64,000 nt of DNA. It comes from a virus. The number at the start of each line of letters is the position of its first letter. The first letter of the stretch is position 1. The notes below the pieces were generated by a model. That model saw only the letters and a list, made by a program, of their open reading frames with translations. It had not been told where the DNA came from and ran no database searches. Where the stretch lies: the IMG/VR virus record IMGVR_UViG_3300025450_000020, positions 18,186 to 82,185 of that record, one strand, 5' to 3'. Positions 45,151-53,548 of this stretch are shown here, piece after piece. Position numbers and translations under genes: made by a program.

Positions 45151-45336
45151 ATGCTGAATTGTAAAAAATGTACAGGACGAGTATTCGTTGACAGAGTTTA
45201 TTCCCAGAACCTGCGGGTTGAATTGTTCTGTGTAATGTGTGGGAAAAGATGGATGGTCAAGAGAGATAATAGGTTTGGTTCATGGGTAGCAAGACAAGAG
45301 GAAATTCTGCAACACGGTTACGGTATTTCTATCTAA
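45151..45336 (+). CDS. Zinc-ribbon protein
   Basis: 61 residues. LNCKKCTGRVFVDRVYSQNL and FCVMCGKRWMVKRD give two CxxC knuckles 23 residues apart, a minimal treble-clef or ribbon. The basic tail after the second knuckle suggests nucleic-acid contact. No obvious ribosome site. Overlaps the next gene by 55 bases. Small proteins of this plan are common in actinophage replication regions; function unknown. Confidence 0.6.
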   Translation: MLNCKKCTGRVFVDRVYSQNLRVELFCVMCGKRWMVKRDNRFGSWVARQEEILQHGYGISI

Positions 45337-45797
45337 ACGATAAGTTGCATAAAGTTTTGCGTCGCTCACGTGCCGAGGACCTAGTTGTCGCTTGGGATTA
45401 CCAGTTGGGTAAGCGTGTTGCTTATAGTTTGGCTGATGTCAACAAAAATAAACAATACGCTTACTCCATCAAAGAGGTATGCAAGTTAATAGGAAAGCAT
45501 GAAGATACTATTAAGTGGCATTTGTATAGAGGTGATTTAAGATTCCCTCAAAGAATTTATTCTCTTAATGGTAAGAAAACTCCAGGGAAGTACTTTTGGA
45601 GCGAAGATAATATTAGAGAGATGCATGATTTTTTTAAGACGGTTCATAGAGGTAGACCACGCAACGATGGCGGGATTACCCCAGGAGACATGCCGTCTAG
45701 AGCAGAATTAGAAGCAATGATGAAACAAGAAAACATTTTATATGTTAAAAATAGCGATGGGGAATTTGTCCCAGTTTGGAAAGCACCAGAATGGTAA
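45282..45797 (+). CDS. Helix-turn-helix DNA-binding protein
   Basis: 171 residues. The middle (AYSIKEVCKLIGKHEDTIKW, then HLYRGDLRFPQR) has a MerR/excisionase-like winged helix-turn-helix, a family common in actinophages. The N-terminus (RLRYFYLNDKLHKVLRRSRA) is basic. Likely a transcription regulator or architectural DNA binder at the start of the replication operon. It overlaps the zinc-ribbon gene upstream and the next gene downstream. Confidence 0.65.
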   Translation: MGSKTRGNSATRLRYFYLNDKLHKVLRRSRAEDLVVAWDYQLGKRVAYSLADVNKNKQYAYSIKEVCKLIGKHEDTIKWHLYRGDLRFPQRIYSLNGKKTPGKYFWSEDNIREMHDFFKTVHRGRPRNDGGITPGDMPSRAELEAMMKQENILYVKNSDGEFVPVWKAPEW

Positions 45798-46024
45798 ATA
45801 AGTCTGACAAAGATGCTAAGCATGTCTTGCATCAAGCGCTTCGTGTGTTGGAATTCACAATGGAGTTGGCTGTACAAAAGCAGGATATTGATGCTATGAT
45901 AGGCATATCAGATCGTTTGATGATGTTGTATCAGCATTTATCGGACGGGACCAATGCCAAAAAGTTCAGACCAGGATTTGCTTTTGCAGATAAGGAAGAA
46001 AAGGTAGAAGATGAATCAGACTAA
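45791..46024 (+). CDS. Small hypothetical protein
   Basis: 77 residues from the ATG at 45791, which overlaps the end of the DNA-binding gene (ATGGTAA). A TTG 15 bases earlier is possible but less likely. Helical sequence KHVLHQALRVLEFTMELAVQ, IDAMIGISDRLMMLYQHL with an acidic tail. Similar short genes occur in actinophage replication operons. Function unknown. Confidence 0.5.
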   Translation: MVNKSDKDAKHVLHQALRVLEFTMELAVQKQDIDAMIGISDRLMMLYQHLSDGTNAKKFRPGFAFADKEEKVEDESD

Positions 46025-46217
46025 TGTCAAGGTTGAATTACAATTCACCAAGAATCTAGGTAACTATGAAAGCCTACGCATTGGTATTGGTATTGAAGAT
46101 TTTAAGCGTGACGGTGAAACTACTGATGAAGCTACAGATAGAGTTTATGCTTTTGTTGAGAAAAAGCTAATGGATAAAGTTCACGAGATTGAAGAAGAGC
46201 TAAAGGGTAAGAAATGA
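46011..46217 (+). CDS. Small hypothetical protein
   Basis: 68 residues, overlapping its neighbours by 14 and 4 bases. Sequence VKVELQFTKNLGNYESLRIG, then FKRDGETTDEATDRVYAFVE, ending in a charged helix. The beta-hairpin followed by helix (KVELQFTKNLGNYES.R...G) is a pattern known from small phage proteins near recombination or replication genes. Function unknown. Confidence 0.55.
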   Translation: MNQTNVKVELQFTKNLGNYESLRIGIGIEDFKRDGETTDEATDRVYAFVEKKLMDKVHEIEEELKGKK

Positions 46218-46546
46218 CAAAGGATGAAGCAAAGTTAGCCTACGGATTAGTTGGGCTCTACTGTGCTTTATACAAAGAGCATTATAAGAAGCCTGCAGTA
46301 GTAAATAAGTACAGAGAAAAGTGGGCTATGCAAGACGTCATTGATAGTGTAGGATATGACAGAGCAAAGGTCCTCCTAGAGTATTACTTTAAGATTACAA
46401 AGAGTGGTCATCCACTAACTTGGTTCTTTTATAATTTTGAAAAGCTTGACCTTACATTGCAACAGACTGAAGAAGATAAGTCCCGCAGGGAATTGATTAG
46501 AGCTAGAACCAAGGATATGGTTCAGGAAAGAGACAATGAATACTGA
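46214..46546 (+). CDS. Hypothetical protein before helicase, possible loader
   Basis: 110 residues, ATGA overlap with the preceding gene and 11-base overlap with the helicase gene. Helical sequence YGLVGLYCALYKEHYKKPAV, KVLLEYYFKITKSGHPLTWF, ending in a charged tail (RRELIRARTKDMVQERDN). Its position immediately before a DnaB-like helicase and its size suggest a helicase-loader or accessory role, but no defining motif is visible. Confidence 0.55.
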   Translation: MTKDEAKLAYGLVGLYCALYKEHYKKPAVVNKYREKWAMQDVIDSVGYDRAKVLLEYYFKITKSGHPLTWFFYNFEKLDLTLQQTEEDKSRRELIRARTKDMVQERDNEY

Positions 46547-47762
46547 GTCAGCCGTAATCACAGCAATATGTACCAACAAGGATATCGCAACAGTCCTTGC
46601 TGAAAATATTGACGAAGTATTTACTTCTCATAGAGATGTGTGGGAAGGATTAAAGTCTTACTATTTAAAGTTTAAAGCCGTGCCTGACGTTTCAGTTCTT
46701 ACTGATAAGTTTAAAGATTTTGAACCCGCAAGTGTCAAGGGTGAGACAGCTTATTATCTTAACGAACTTAAAAATGAATACCTAGCAAGTAGAGTTAGAA
46801 ACTTGCTATTGTCTTCGGGGGCAAGTCTTAAAACAGAAGCATCCTCTAGAGTTATTCAGCAAATGCAAGCTGAACTTAATACACTCGGAAAGCTTACAGC
46901 AAATGTACGAGACGTTGACCTTACAGATTTTAAGTTAGCAGAACAACACTTTGAAGCAGTTAAAAATCGTTCTGATGCTATGGGCGGTAGCCCAGGAATC
47001 ATGACAGGCTTTAAGGCTATTGATTATGCATATCCCACAGGAATGGCTCCAGGACACCTTATCGTTATGATTGGTTGGCCAGGTAGGGGTAAGACATGGT
47101 TCTCCTCTTATTTGGCCTGCAAAGCTTGGGAACAGGGATTTAAACCTATGATCATATCCCTTGAAATGACCCCAGAGAATATGCGTGACCGTATCTATAC
47201 TATGATGGGGTCGGGATTGTTCAAGGCTTCAGACTTCTCTAGAGGTAATATTGATATAGAGCAATTTGATGATTGGGGTACAAAGAAGTTTGCCAATAAG
47301 AACCAATTCATCCTTGTATCAAATGAAGGCACAGGTCAAGTTACACCGAATACGGTGCAAGCAAAGATTGACCAACATAAGCCTGATATTGTGATTCTTG
47401 ATTATCACCAGTTGTTTAATGATTCATCTGGTGCAAAATCTGAAGTAGAACGTAACCGTAATATTTCTCGTGACTTCAAGTTGTTGGCAGTTCGCAATAA
47501 TATTCCTATCATTGATATTACTGCTGCAACTATGGATGATGTGTCTGACCAAGATGCCCCGCCATTGTTGTCACAAGTTGCTTGGTCAAAGGCAATTGAA
47601 TATGATGCTGATATGGCTATTGCAGTCCATAAGCAACCTGATTCAAATGTTATGGAAATTATAAGTCGCAAGAACCGTCACGGTACTGAGTTCGGGTTCT
47701 ATTTGGACTGGGATTTGAACCGAGGCGTTATTACAGAGCTGTATGACAAGGGTATAGCGTAA
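46536..47762 (+). CDS. DnaB-like replicative helicase
   Basis: 408 residues. Walker A GWPGRGKT at 180-187, Walker B DIVILDYHQLF near 284-294, and a C-terminal SRKNRHG segment likely to carry the arginine finger (~370). The N-terminal ~140 residues resemble the short helical domain of DnaB. It unwinds DNA at the fork, 5' to 3' as a hexamer (family knowledge), and works with the primase at 48100 and polymerase at 49801. Confidence 0.85.
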   Translation: MNTESAVITAICTNKDIATVLAENIDEVFTSHRDVWEGLKSYYLKFKAVPDVSVLTDKFKDFEPASVKGETAYYLNELKNEYLASRVRNLLLSSGASLKTEASSRVIQQMQAELNTLGKLTANVRDVDLTDFKLAEQHFEAVKNRSDAMGGSPGIMTGFKAIDYAYPTGMAPGHLIVMIGWPGRGKTWFSSYLACKAWEQGFKPMIISLEMTPENMRDRIYTMMGSGLFKASDFSRGNIDIEQFDDWGTKKFANKNQFILVSNEGTGQVTPNTVQAKIDQHKPDIVILDYHQLFNDSSGAKSEVERNRNISRDFKLLAVRNNIPIIDITAATMDDVSDQDAPPLLSQVAWSKAIEYDADMAIAVHKQPDSNVMEIISRKNRHGTEFGFYLDWDLNRGVITELYDKGIA

Positions 47763-47784
47763 TTTATGTAATCACTGTCTAACT

Positions 47785-47793
47785 TGATATAAT
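47785..47793 (+). promoter_or_regulatory. Extended -10 promoter
   Basis: TGATATAAT in the 52-base gap between helicase and the next gene. It is the same 13-base string ACTTGATATAATT as the promoter at 1112. Confidence 0.5.
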
Positions 47794-47814
47794 TATCAAG
47801 AAAGATTGGTGATC

Positions 47815-48099
47815 ATGTACCCAAGAAAAATACATGACTTCTGGATGAATGGGATTATCAAAGATGATTCTATCTTTCAGAGCTCAAGGGAGAACTATGA
47901 GAGACTTTTGGTCCAGCAGATGCGAGACAAAGGTTACGTTCCTGTCCTTGACATGCAGCCTCAGTTTAATGTAAAATATAACGAGAGCAAGGATCACTAC
48001 TCTTTCAACCTTGTAATGTACGGAATTTACATTGGTAAATCCAAAGCATTAAAGTATGAAGGGTTCTCTGGTCAGAGTTTAATACCTAAAGGAAAATAA
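47815..48099 (+). CDS. Small hypothetical protein
   Basis: 94 residues from the ATG at 47815; GTG and TTG alternatives lie 6 and 9 bases upstream. Sequence MYPRKIHDFWMNGIIKDDSI, YERLLVQQMRDKGYVPVLD and HYSFNLVMYGIYIGKSKALK. Probably a mixed alpha-beta fold. Between helicase and primase, so a replication accessory is plausible; not recognised. Confidence 0.55.
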   Translation: MYPRKIHDFWMNGIIKDDSIFQSSRENYERLLVQQMRDKGYVPVLDMQPQFNVKYNESKDHYSFNLVMYGIYIGKSKALKYEGFSGQSLIPKGK

Positions 48100-49059
48100 A
48101 TGACGGATGCATATGCTAAAGCGGACCTCCGCTCTATTCTGCAATCCTGCGGTATTGAAATTGTATCTGAAACAGGCACAGACTTTTTGTGTCTATGCCC
48201 ATTCCACCATAATACAGACTCGCCAGCTTTTGCTGTAAGTTATTCAAAAGGCCTTTATATTTGTTATAATCAGAACTGTGATTCGTCTGGCACAGTACTT
48301 GATCTTGTTAAGACATTAACTAATCGCAATGATTTTGAAGCTATGCGCTTTATATCAGCAAACAAGCTTTCGCCAGCGGAGATACTTGAAGAAGAACTCA
48401 AGGACTTGCTAGATGACAAGCCAGAGTTTGTGGAGTTCCCGCAAGCAACGTTGGATAAGCTTAATACAAATTTGGAGCAAAACCCAAAAGCACAAGAATA
48501 CTTTTTATCAAGAAAGATTAATCAAGAAGCTGGTCGTCACTTTAACTTAGGTTATTCAGATACTCAGGGTATGGTTACCGTACCTCTGCATTCTCCAGAC
48601 GGAATTCCTGTAGGCGTAATTGGTCGTTCAATAGAAGGTAAATCTTTTAAGAATAGCCCTAACCTGCCACGCAACAAGACCATGTTTAATTTGCATAGAG
48701 CAAAGCGACAAGGTGGAACCATTATAGTCGTAGAGTCTAGTTTTGATGCTATTCGTTTATGGCAGGCGGGATTTCCAAATGCTGTTGCCACACTAGGTGG
48801 TAGCATATCAGATACTAATATTCAACATTTAAATAAGTATGCATCTACAATTATTATAATGACAGACAACGACTCCGCTGGGCGGGCGTTGGGAAATACA
48901 ATAGCTAATAAACTAAGGAATAAAAATATTTTGTGGGCTAGATATGACCACAAGACTGTATATCCTCACATGGCAAAAGATGTGGGCGATCTCACAGATG
49001 AAGAAATAAAAACATGCGTAAAAAATGCGATTCCGCACTTTGAGTACGCAAATATATGA
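48100..49059 (+). CDS. DNA primase (CHC2 zinc finger + TOPRIM)
   Basis: 319 residues, AAAGGAAAA before the ATG. CHC2-type zinc motif: Cys33, His36, Cys55 and Cys60 (LCPFHHNTDSP, YICYNQNCDSSG). TOPRIM domain: VVESSFDAIRLWQAG near 210-223 with the catalytic Glu, and MTDNDSAGRALG near 254-265 with the DxD. It makes RNA primers for lagging-strand synthesis. It lacks the C-terminal helicase-binding domain of full-size DnaG (319 against ~580), as is usual for phage versions. Confidence 0.85.
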   Translation: MTDAYAKADLRSILQSCGIEIVSETGTDFLCLCPFHHNTDSPAFAVSYSKGLYICYNQNCDSSGTVLDLVKTLTNRNDFEAMRFISANKLSPAEILEEELKDLLDDKPEFVEFPQATLDKLNTNLEQNPKAQEYFLSRKINQEAGRHFNLGYSDTQGMVTVPLHSPDGIPVGVIGRSIEGKSFKNSPNLPRNKTMFNLHRAKRQGGTIIVVESSFDAIRLWQAGFPNAVATLGGSISDTNIQHLNKYASTIIIMTDNDSAGRALGNTIANKLRNKNILWARYDHKTVYPHMAKDVGDLTDEEIKTCVKNAIPHFEYANI

Positions 49060-49065
49060 TATACT
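49057..49065 (+). promoter_or_regulatory. Extended -10 promoter for SSB-like gene
   Basis: TGATATACT, with TTTGAG 15 bases upstream as a weak -35. It is followed by a small leader hairpin (AGGGC/GCCCT at 49074-49091) and AAGGAG before the ATG at 49112. Confidence 0.45.
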
Positions 49066-49111
49066 GAAGAAACAGGGCATCAAACAGCCCTTACACTAAG
49101 GAGAAATAAAT

Positions 49112-49789
49112 ATGGGTATCGTAACAGGTTTGTCAGCAATGACAAAGCAAATGGAAAACAAAGCTGCATCAGGTGATGCACAAAAGGGAAGATGGCTACA
49201 GCTTAAAGATGGCCAATCACTAAAAATCCGCTTCATGCAAGAAATTGATCCAGACTCAAAGAATTATATTCAAGAGGCTGGCTTGGCTTTCATTGCGGTA
49301 GAGCACACAAATCCAAAGGATTACAAGCGTAAGGCACTTTGCACAATTGAAGACCAGGGTCGTTGCTTCGGATGCGAACAGCATCGTCGTGACCCAAAGG
49401 CTGGTTGGAAGGGTCGTTCACGATTCTACGCAAATGTCCTTGTTGATGATGGTTCGGAAGACCCATACATCGCAATCTTTTCTCAGGGTGCAGGTCCAAA
49501 GTCTGCAACTCCAGAGATTATCAACTATGCAGGCGAGACAGGCAGTATTTCCAACTTGACTTGGAAGTTAAAGCGTACTGGCACTGCAACTGATACTAAC
49601 TACTCTATCATTCCACTTCCAACTGCAGATGTTCCTCCAGTTGATTTGGAAAAGTATGAATTGTTTGACCTCCAGAAGTCAGCAGTTCGTGATGTTCCTT
49701 ACGAGGAGCAAGAGAATTTCTACTTGGGAATCACCTCAGATTCTTCAGAAGAGTCTCTTCAATCAACATCATCAGCGGTAGAGTGGTAA
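49112..49789 (+). CDS. Single-stranded DNA-binding-like protein
   Basis: 225 residues. The opening LSAMTKQMENKAASGDAQKG then RWLQLKDGQSLKIRFMQEID matches phage ssDNA-binding proteins of the gp32-like type. A zinc-like cluster CTIEDQGRCFGCEQH follows (Cys-x8-Cys-x2-Cys-x2-His), then basic WKGRSRFYANVLV, and the acidic C-terminus SSEESLQSTSSAVEW is typical for SSBs. It would coat single strands at the fork and recruit RecA and polymerase. It has its own promoter. Confidence 0.65.
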   Translation: MGIVTGLSAMTKQMENKAASGDAQKGRWLQLKDGQSLKIRFMQEIDPDSKNYIQEAGLAFIAVEHTNPKDYKRKALCTIEDQGRCFGCEQHRRDPKAGWKGRSRFYANVLVDDGSEDPYIAIFSQGAGPKSATPEIINYAGETGSISNLTWKLKRTGTATDTNYSIIPLPTADVPPVDLEKYELFDLQKSAVRDVPYEEQENFYLGITSDSSEESLQSTSSAVEW

Positions 49790-49800
49790 GAATCTAAACA

Positions 49801-52800
49801 ATGAAATTTGCCCACCTTCACGTTCATTCGCATTACTCGCTTATGGATGGCCTCAACACGCCTCATGAGCTTCTTGAAGCTGCAAAGAAGGCTGGGCAAA
49901 AATCATTAGCAATAACTGACCATGGAACATTGTCATCTCACAGAGATATGCAAATCGCCGCTAAAGAATTAGGCATGAAGCCTATACTCGGTCTAGAAGC
50001 TTATATCTCGGCTACAGACCGTTTTGATAAAAGAGCAGTGGCAAAACGAGATGACAATACTTCCTTGTACAACCACATTATCCTTCTAGCTAAGGATGAT
50101 TTGGGATTAAAGAATTTGCAAAAGCTATCTCAGATTGCATGGACAGAAGGATACTATCACAAGCCCCGCATTGATATTGATGCACTTTGGGAGTTTGGTG
50201 ACGGTATAATTGTAGTATCAGGATGTATGAATGGTCTTATCTCTAAAGCAATTGAGCGGGGAGATAACGATAAGGCAAGAGAATATGTCAAGATGTTCAA
50301 GAACCGTTTTGGCAAAGACTTTTATATTGAAGTTCAAGCACATAATCCTGAGAGTTTAAACACAGCTCTGCTTGCATTAGCAGATGAATTTGGGGTGAAG
50401 CCAGTTGCTACGGGAGATTGTCATTTTGCAAAGAAAGAGGAGAGGGATCTGGAAGAACTCCTCCTTATATTATCAACTAAGCCCACGCAGAACAAAGATG
50501 CGGACTATACTAGTGGTCGTTCCTATAGGAATGTTATTGACCGCTTTGACCACTTATATCCTGACCGCCCAATTAGTTTCGCCGATATTAATGTTTATAT
50601 CCAGTCGTATGATGAAATCAAGGCGGATTTTGAGAATGCAGGCATTACCAGAACAGATATCTACGAGTCATCAATAGAAATTTCCGATAAGGTTGAGGCA
50701 TATGACTTTCACGAAAACCTTGACCTGCTCCCAGTACCAAAAAAGAATGCATTAAAAACACTCAAAGAAATGTGTGACAAGTCTCTAGTAGAAATGGGAT
50801 TAGACAATGAGACATACAGAGAACGGCTCCAAGAAGAACTTCAAGTCATCGCTGATAAAAATTTTGCTAGTTACTTCCTTGTTGTTGGCGATATGGTGGG
50901 TTGGGCAAAAGAAAACCAAATCATGGTTGGCCCAGGACGAGGATCCGCTGCTGGATCTTTAGTTTGTTATCTATTGGGTATTACTGATGTAGACCCAATT
51001 AAGTTTGACCTTTTGTTTTTCCGATTTATTAACCCTGAACGTAATGACTTTCCAGATATTGATACAGACTTTATGGACCGTCGTCGTGGTGAAGTAAAAG
51101 ATTATCTGAAGAAGAAGTTTAAGCACGTTGCATCTATCTCAACTTATACTTACTTTAAAGATAAGGGTGTTATTCGTGACGTAGCTCGTGCCTTCTTGGT
51201 ACCACTTGGTGAAGTAAATAAAGCCTTAAAAGGCGTTGAAACATTTGAAGAGTGGGAAGTTTCACCAAGCACTGCAGAGTTCAGAGATAAGTATCCAGAA
51301 GTTACAAAGTATGCTTCAATGTTGCGTGGTAAGATTCGTGGTAATGGTATGCATGCTGCGGGTGTTGTTGTAGCTAAAGATGACATCAGCAAGTATGTTC
51401 CAATTGAAACTCGCAAAGACCCAGATGATTCTGTATCAGGTCGTATCCCAGTAGTTGCATACGATATGGAACAAACTGCTGAACTTGGACTTATCAAGCT
51501 TGACGTACTTGGACTTAAAACTTTATCAGTTATTGATGATGCATTAAAGACGATTAAACATATCAGTAAAAAAACAATTAATCTTAAAGACATTAAACTT
51601 GATGACCCGAAAGTATATGAAATGCTTTCAAGTGGTTTTACAAAGGGCGTCTTTCAGGCAGAAGCAACTCCATATACCAATCTCCTCATGAAGATGGGCG
51701 TAAGCACATTTGAAGACCTTGCAGCATCTAACGCACTTGTTCGTCCAGGCGCTATGAATACTGTGGGTGGATCATATATTCGTCGTAAGAAAGGCGAAGA
51801 AATGGTTACTTACGCTCATCCAATCATGTATGAGTTTACGGAAAGAACATATGGTGTTATCATATACCAAGAGCAGGTTATGCAAGCCTGCGTTTATCTT
51901 GGCGGTATGACCTGGGCGGATGCAGATAAAGTCCGTAAGATTATCGGTAAGAAGAAAGATGCGAGTGAATTTGATGCTTACAAAGACCAGTTTATTCAAG
52001 GTGCGAGCAAGCATATTACAAGCGAGGATGCAAACAAATTATGGCATGACTTTGAAGCTCATGCGGGTTATTCCTTTAACCGTTCTCACGCTATTGCTTA
52101 CTCTATGCTGTCTTATTACACTGCTTGGCTTAAATGCTATTACCCTCTTGAGTTTATGTTTGCCATTCTCAAGAATGAAAAAGACAAGGATGCCAGGACG
52201 GATTATTTACTTGAGGCTAAGCGGTTGGGCATTAAAGTATTACTCCCGCATATCAACGAATCTGAGCTAGACTTCAGCATTCAGGGCAATTCAATTCGCT
52301 TTGGTTTGTCAAACATTAAGTATATTTCTGACAACATTGGTAACAAGATTATGAATCTTCGTCCATTTAAATCATACTCAGACTTTACAGAGAAGGCGGG
52401 AGTCAAGGGTAGCGGTATCAATTCAAGAGCTATAGACTCTCTTAATACAATTGGTGCTGCAGCATTTCCAGACAATCCCCGCAAGGGCACAGAGAATGAA
52501 AAGCTGTATGAGTATCTAGGCATTCCTAAATTTGATACAGGCAAGCTAAGCCCCGCTATTAAGGCTCAGGTTAATCCGCTTGAAGATTTCCTAGAAGAGG
52601 GCTGTTTCGTCCTTCTAGCCATGGTTAAATCCATTAAAAAGGGTCCTACATGGGCACGTATAGAACTTGTTGATGACACAGGTTCGGTGGGAATCTTCCA
52701 TGAGGTCAATACAAAGATTGAACCAGGAATGATGTATTTCTTCTTAGTAGGAGATAACCGTATTCACAAGTACGTAACAATTGATGAAGTTGTTGAAAAG

Positions 52801-53073
52801 ACTGACGATCCATTTGTTCAATGGCTTTACAAAGATAAACTAAAGATTGATGACGGAAAGATGCTTGTACTTGATTTTACACATTACAAGACAAAGGCAA
52901 ATAAGATGATGGCTCATATTATTTTGTCTGATGCAGACAAGAATCTTGAGCGAGTAATTGCATTTCCTAAGCTATATGCCAAAGCTCTAGGAAAGATGCA
53001 GCCAGGAAAGATTTGTGACCCCGCAATTTCCAAAATGGAAGACGGAACGTTATATGTAAAGGAGGTAGGTTAA
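49801..53073 (+). CDS. dnaE: DNA polymerase III alpha subunit (DnaE-type)
   Basis: 1090 residues. N-terminal PHP domain: HVHSHYSLMDG (7-17), ITDHGTLSSH (~38-47), TGDCHFAKK (~203), with most metal-binding His/Asp retained. Polymerase palm: PGRGSAAGS (~378-386) and PDIDTDF (~418-424) with the catalytic aspartates, then NGMHAAGVVV, MEQTAELGLIKLDVLGLKTL (~556-575). Fingers: NRSHAIAYSMLSYYTAWLKC. The C-terminal region is shorter than in bacterial DnaE. It is the phage replicative polymerase. Only a weak ribosome site precedes it. Confidence 0.9.
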   Translation: MKFAHLHVHSHYSLMDGLNTPHELLEAAKKAGQKSLAITDHGTLSSHRDMQIAAKELGMKPILGLEAYISATDRFDKRAVAKRDDNTSLYNHIILLAKDDLGLKNLQKLSQIAWTEGYYHKPRIDIDALWEFGDGIIVVSGCMNGLISKAIERGDNDKAREYVKMFKNRFGKDFYIEVQAHNPESLNTALLALADEFGVKPVATGDCHFAKKEERDLEELLLILSTKPTQNKDADYTSGRSYRNVIDRFDHLYPDRPISFADINVYIQSYDEIKADFENAGITRTDIYESSIEISDKVEAYDFHENLDLLPVPKKNALKTLKEMCDKSLVEMGLDNETYRERLQEELQVIADKNFASYFLVVGDMVGWAKENQIMVGPGRGSAAGSLVCYLLGITDVDPIKFDLLFFRFINPERNDFPDIDTDFMDRRRGEVKDYLKKKFKHVASISTYTYFKDKGVIRDVARAFLVPLGEVNKALKGVETFEEWEVSPSTAEFRDKYPEVTKYASMLRGKIRGNGMHAAGVVVAKDDISKYVPIETRKDPDDSVSGRIPVVAYDMEQTAELGLIKLDVLGLKTLSVIDDALKTIKHISKKTINLKDIKLDDPKVYEMLSSGFTKGVFQAEATPYTNLLMKMGVSTFEDLAASNALVRPGAMNTVGGSYIRRKKGEEMVTYAHPIMYEFTERTYGVIIYQEQVMQACVYLGGMTWADADKVRKIIGKKKDASEFDAYKDQFIQGASKHITSEDANKLWHDFEAHAGYSFNRSHAIAYSMLSYYTAWLKCYYPLEFMFAILKNEKDKDARTDYLLEAKRLGIKVLLPHINESELDFSIQGNSIRFGLSNIKYISDNIGNKIMNLRPFKSYSDFTEKAGVKGSGINSRAIDSLNTIGAAAFPDNPRKGTENEKLYEYLGIPKFDTGKLSPAIKAQVNPLEDFLEEGCFVLLAMVKSIKKGPTWARIELVDDTGSVGIFHEVNTKIEPGMMYFFLVGDNRIHKYVTIDEVVEKTDDPFVQWLYKDKLKIDDGKMLVLDFTHYKTKANKMMAHIILSDADKNLERVIAFPKLYAKALGKMQPGKICDPAISKMEDGTLYVKEVG

Positions 53074-53273
53074 TGGAAGATAATGATTTGTCAAATGTAA
53101 ATATATCTATTGAACAAATTCTTGCAGCTATAATAAACCATTTTGGTACTATAGAGATTACAACAGAGGAATTGTTGAGTAATTATTCAAACAAGAATCT
53201 TGCTGTAACGCAGGATCCCGAGACAGCCAAGCTTAGATTTGAGCTTGCTGATAACCAAACAGAAACCGAATAA
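53073..53273 (+). CDS. Small acidic hypothetical protein
   Basis: 66 residues, coupled to polymerase (TAATG) and preceded by a perfect AAAGGAGGT. Sequence VNISIEQILAAIINHFGTIE then TTEELLSNYSNKNLAV resembles small phage proteins with a KOW-like or helix-turn pattern. The C-terminus is acidic (ELADNQTETE). Function unknown. Confidence 0.55.
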   Translation: MEDNDLSNVNISIEQILAAIINHFGTIEITTEELLSNYSNKNLAVTQDPETAKLRFELADNQTETE

Positions 53274-53279
53274 ATAGTG

Positions 53280-53285
53280 TATAAT
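53280..53285 (+). promoter_or_regulatory. Leaderless -10 promoter for 53294
   Basis: TATAAT ends 8 bases before the ATG at 53294, and TATAAGTAT between them holds no Shine-Dalgarno, so the mRNA probably starts at or just before the ATG. Confidence 0.45.
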
Positions 53286-53293
53286 ATAAGTAT

Positions 53294-53548
53294 ATGGCTC
53301 AGTCCTACATACTTAAAGGTACGGAGAACGAGTTCCTGTTAGTAATTAGAGCAGAGGACGAAAAAGCAATCTATAACATAATAGATTTATTAGTGACCAG
53401 TCGTAATGAACAGATTAAAGAGTTAGCAATAGAGTTAGAGAAGAGTTTACATGATAACGGAAGAGATTCTAGCAAAGCTAGACCCAAAAACAAGAGCAAG
53501 ACTACAACTAGCAACAACAGTAAGCGTAGAAAAACAAAAGACGCCTAG
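53294..53548 (+). CDS. Small protein overlapping recA
   Basis: 84 residues. Residues 1-55 (QSYILKGTENEFLLVIRAED, then EKAIYNIIDLLVTSRN) form a compact alpha-beta pattern; the last ~30 are Lys/Arg/Ser-rich (GRDSSKARPKNKSKTTTSN). The last 98 bases are also the first 32 codons of recA in another frame, so the basic tail may be free to vary. It lies behind a leaderless promoter. Function unknown, perhaps a recombination accessory. Confidence 0.55.
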   Translation: MAQSYILKGTENEFLLVIRAEDEKAIYNIIDLLVTSRNEQIKELAIELEKSLHDNGRDSSKARPKNKSKTTTSNNSKRRKTKDA

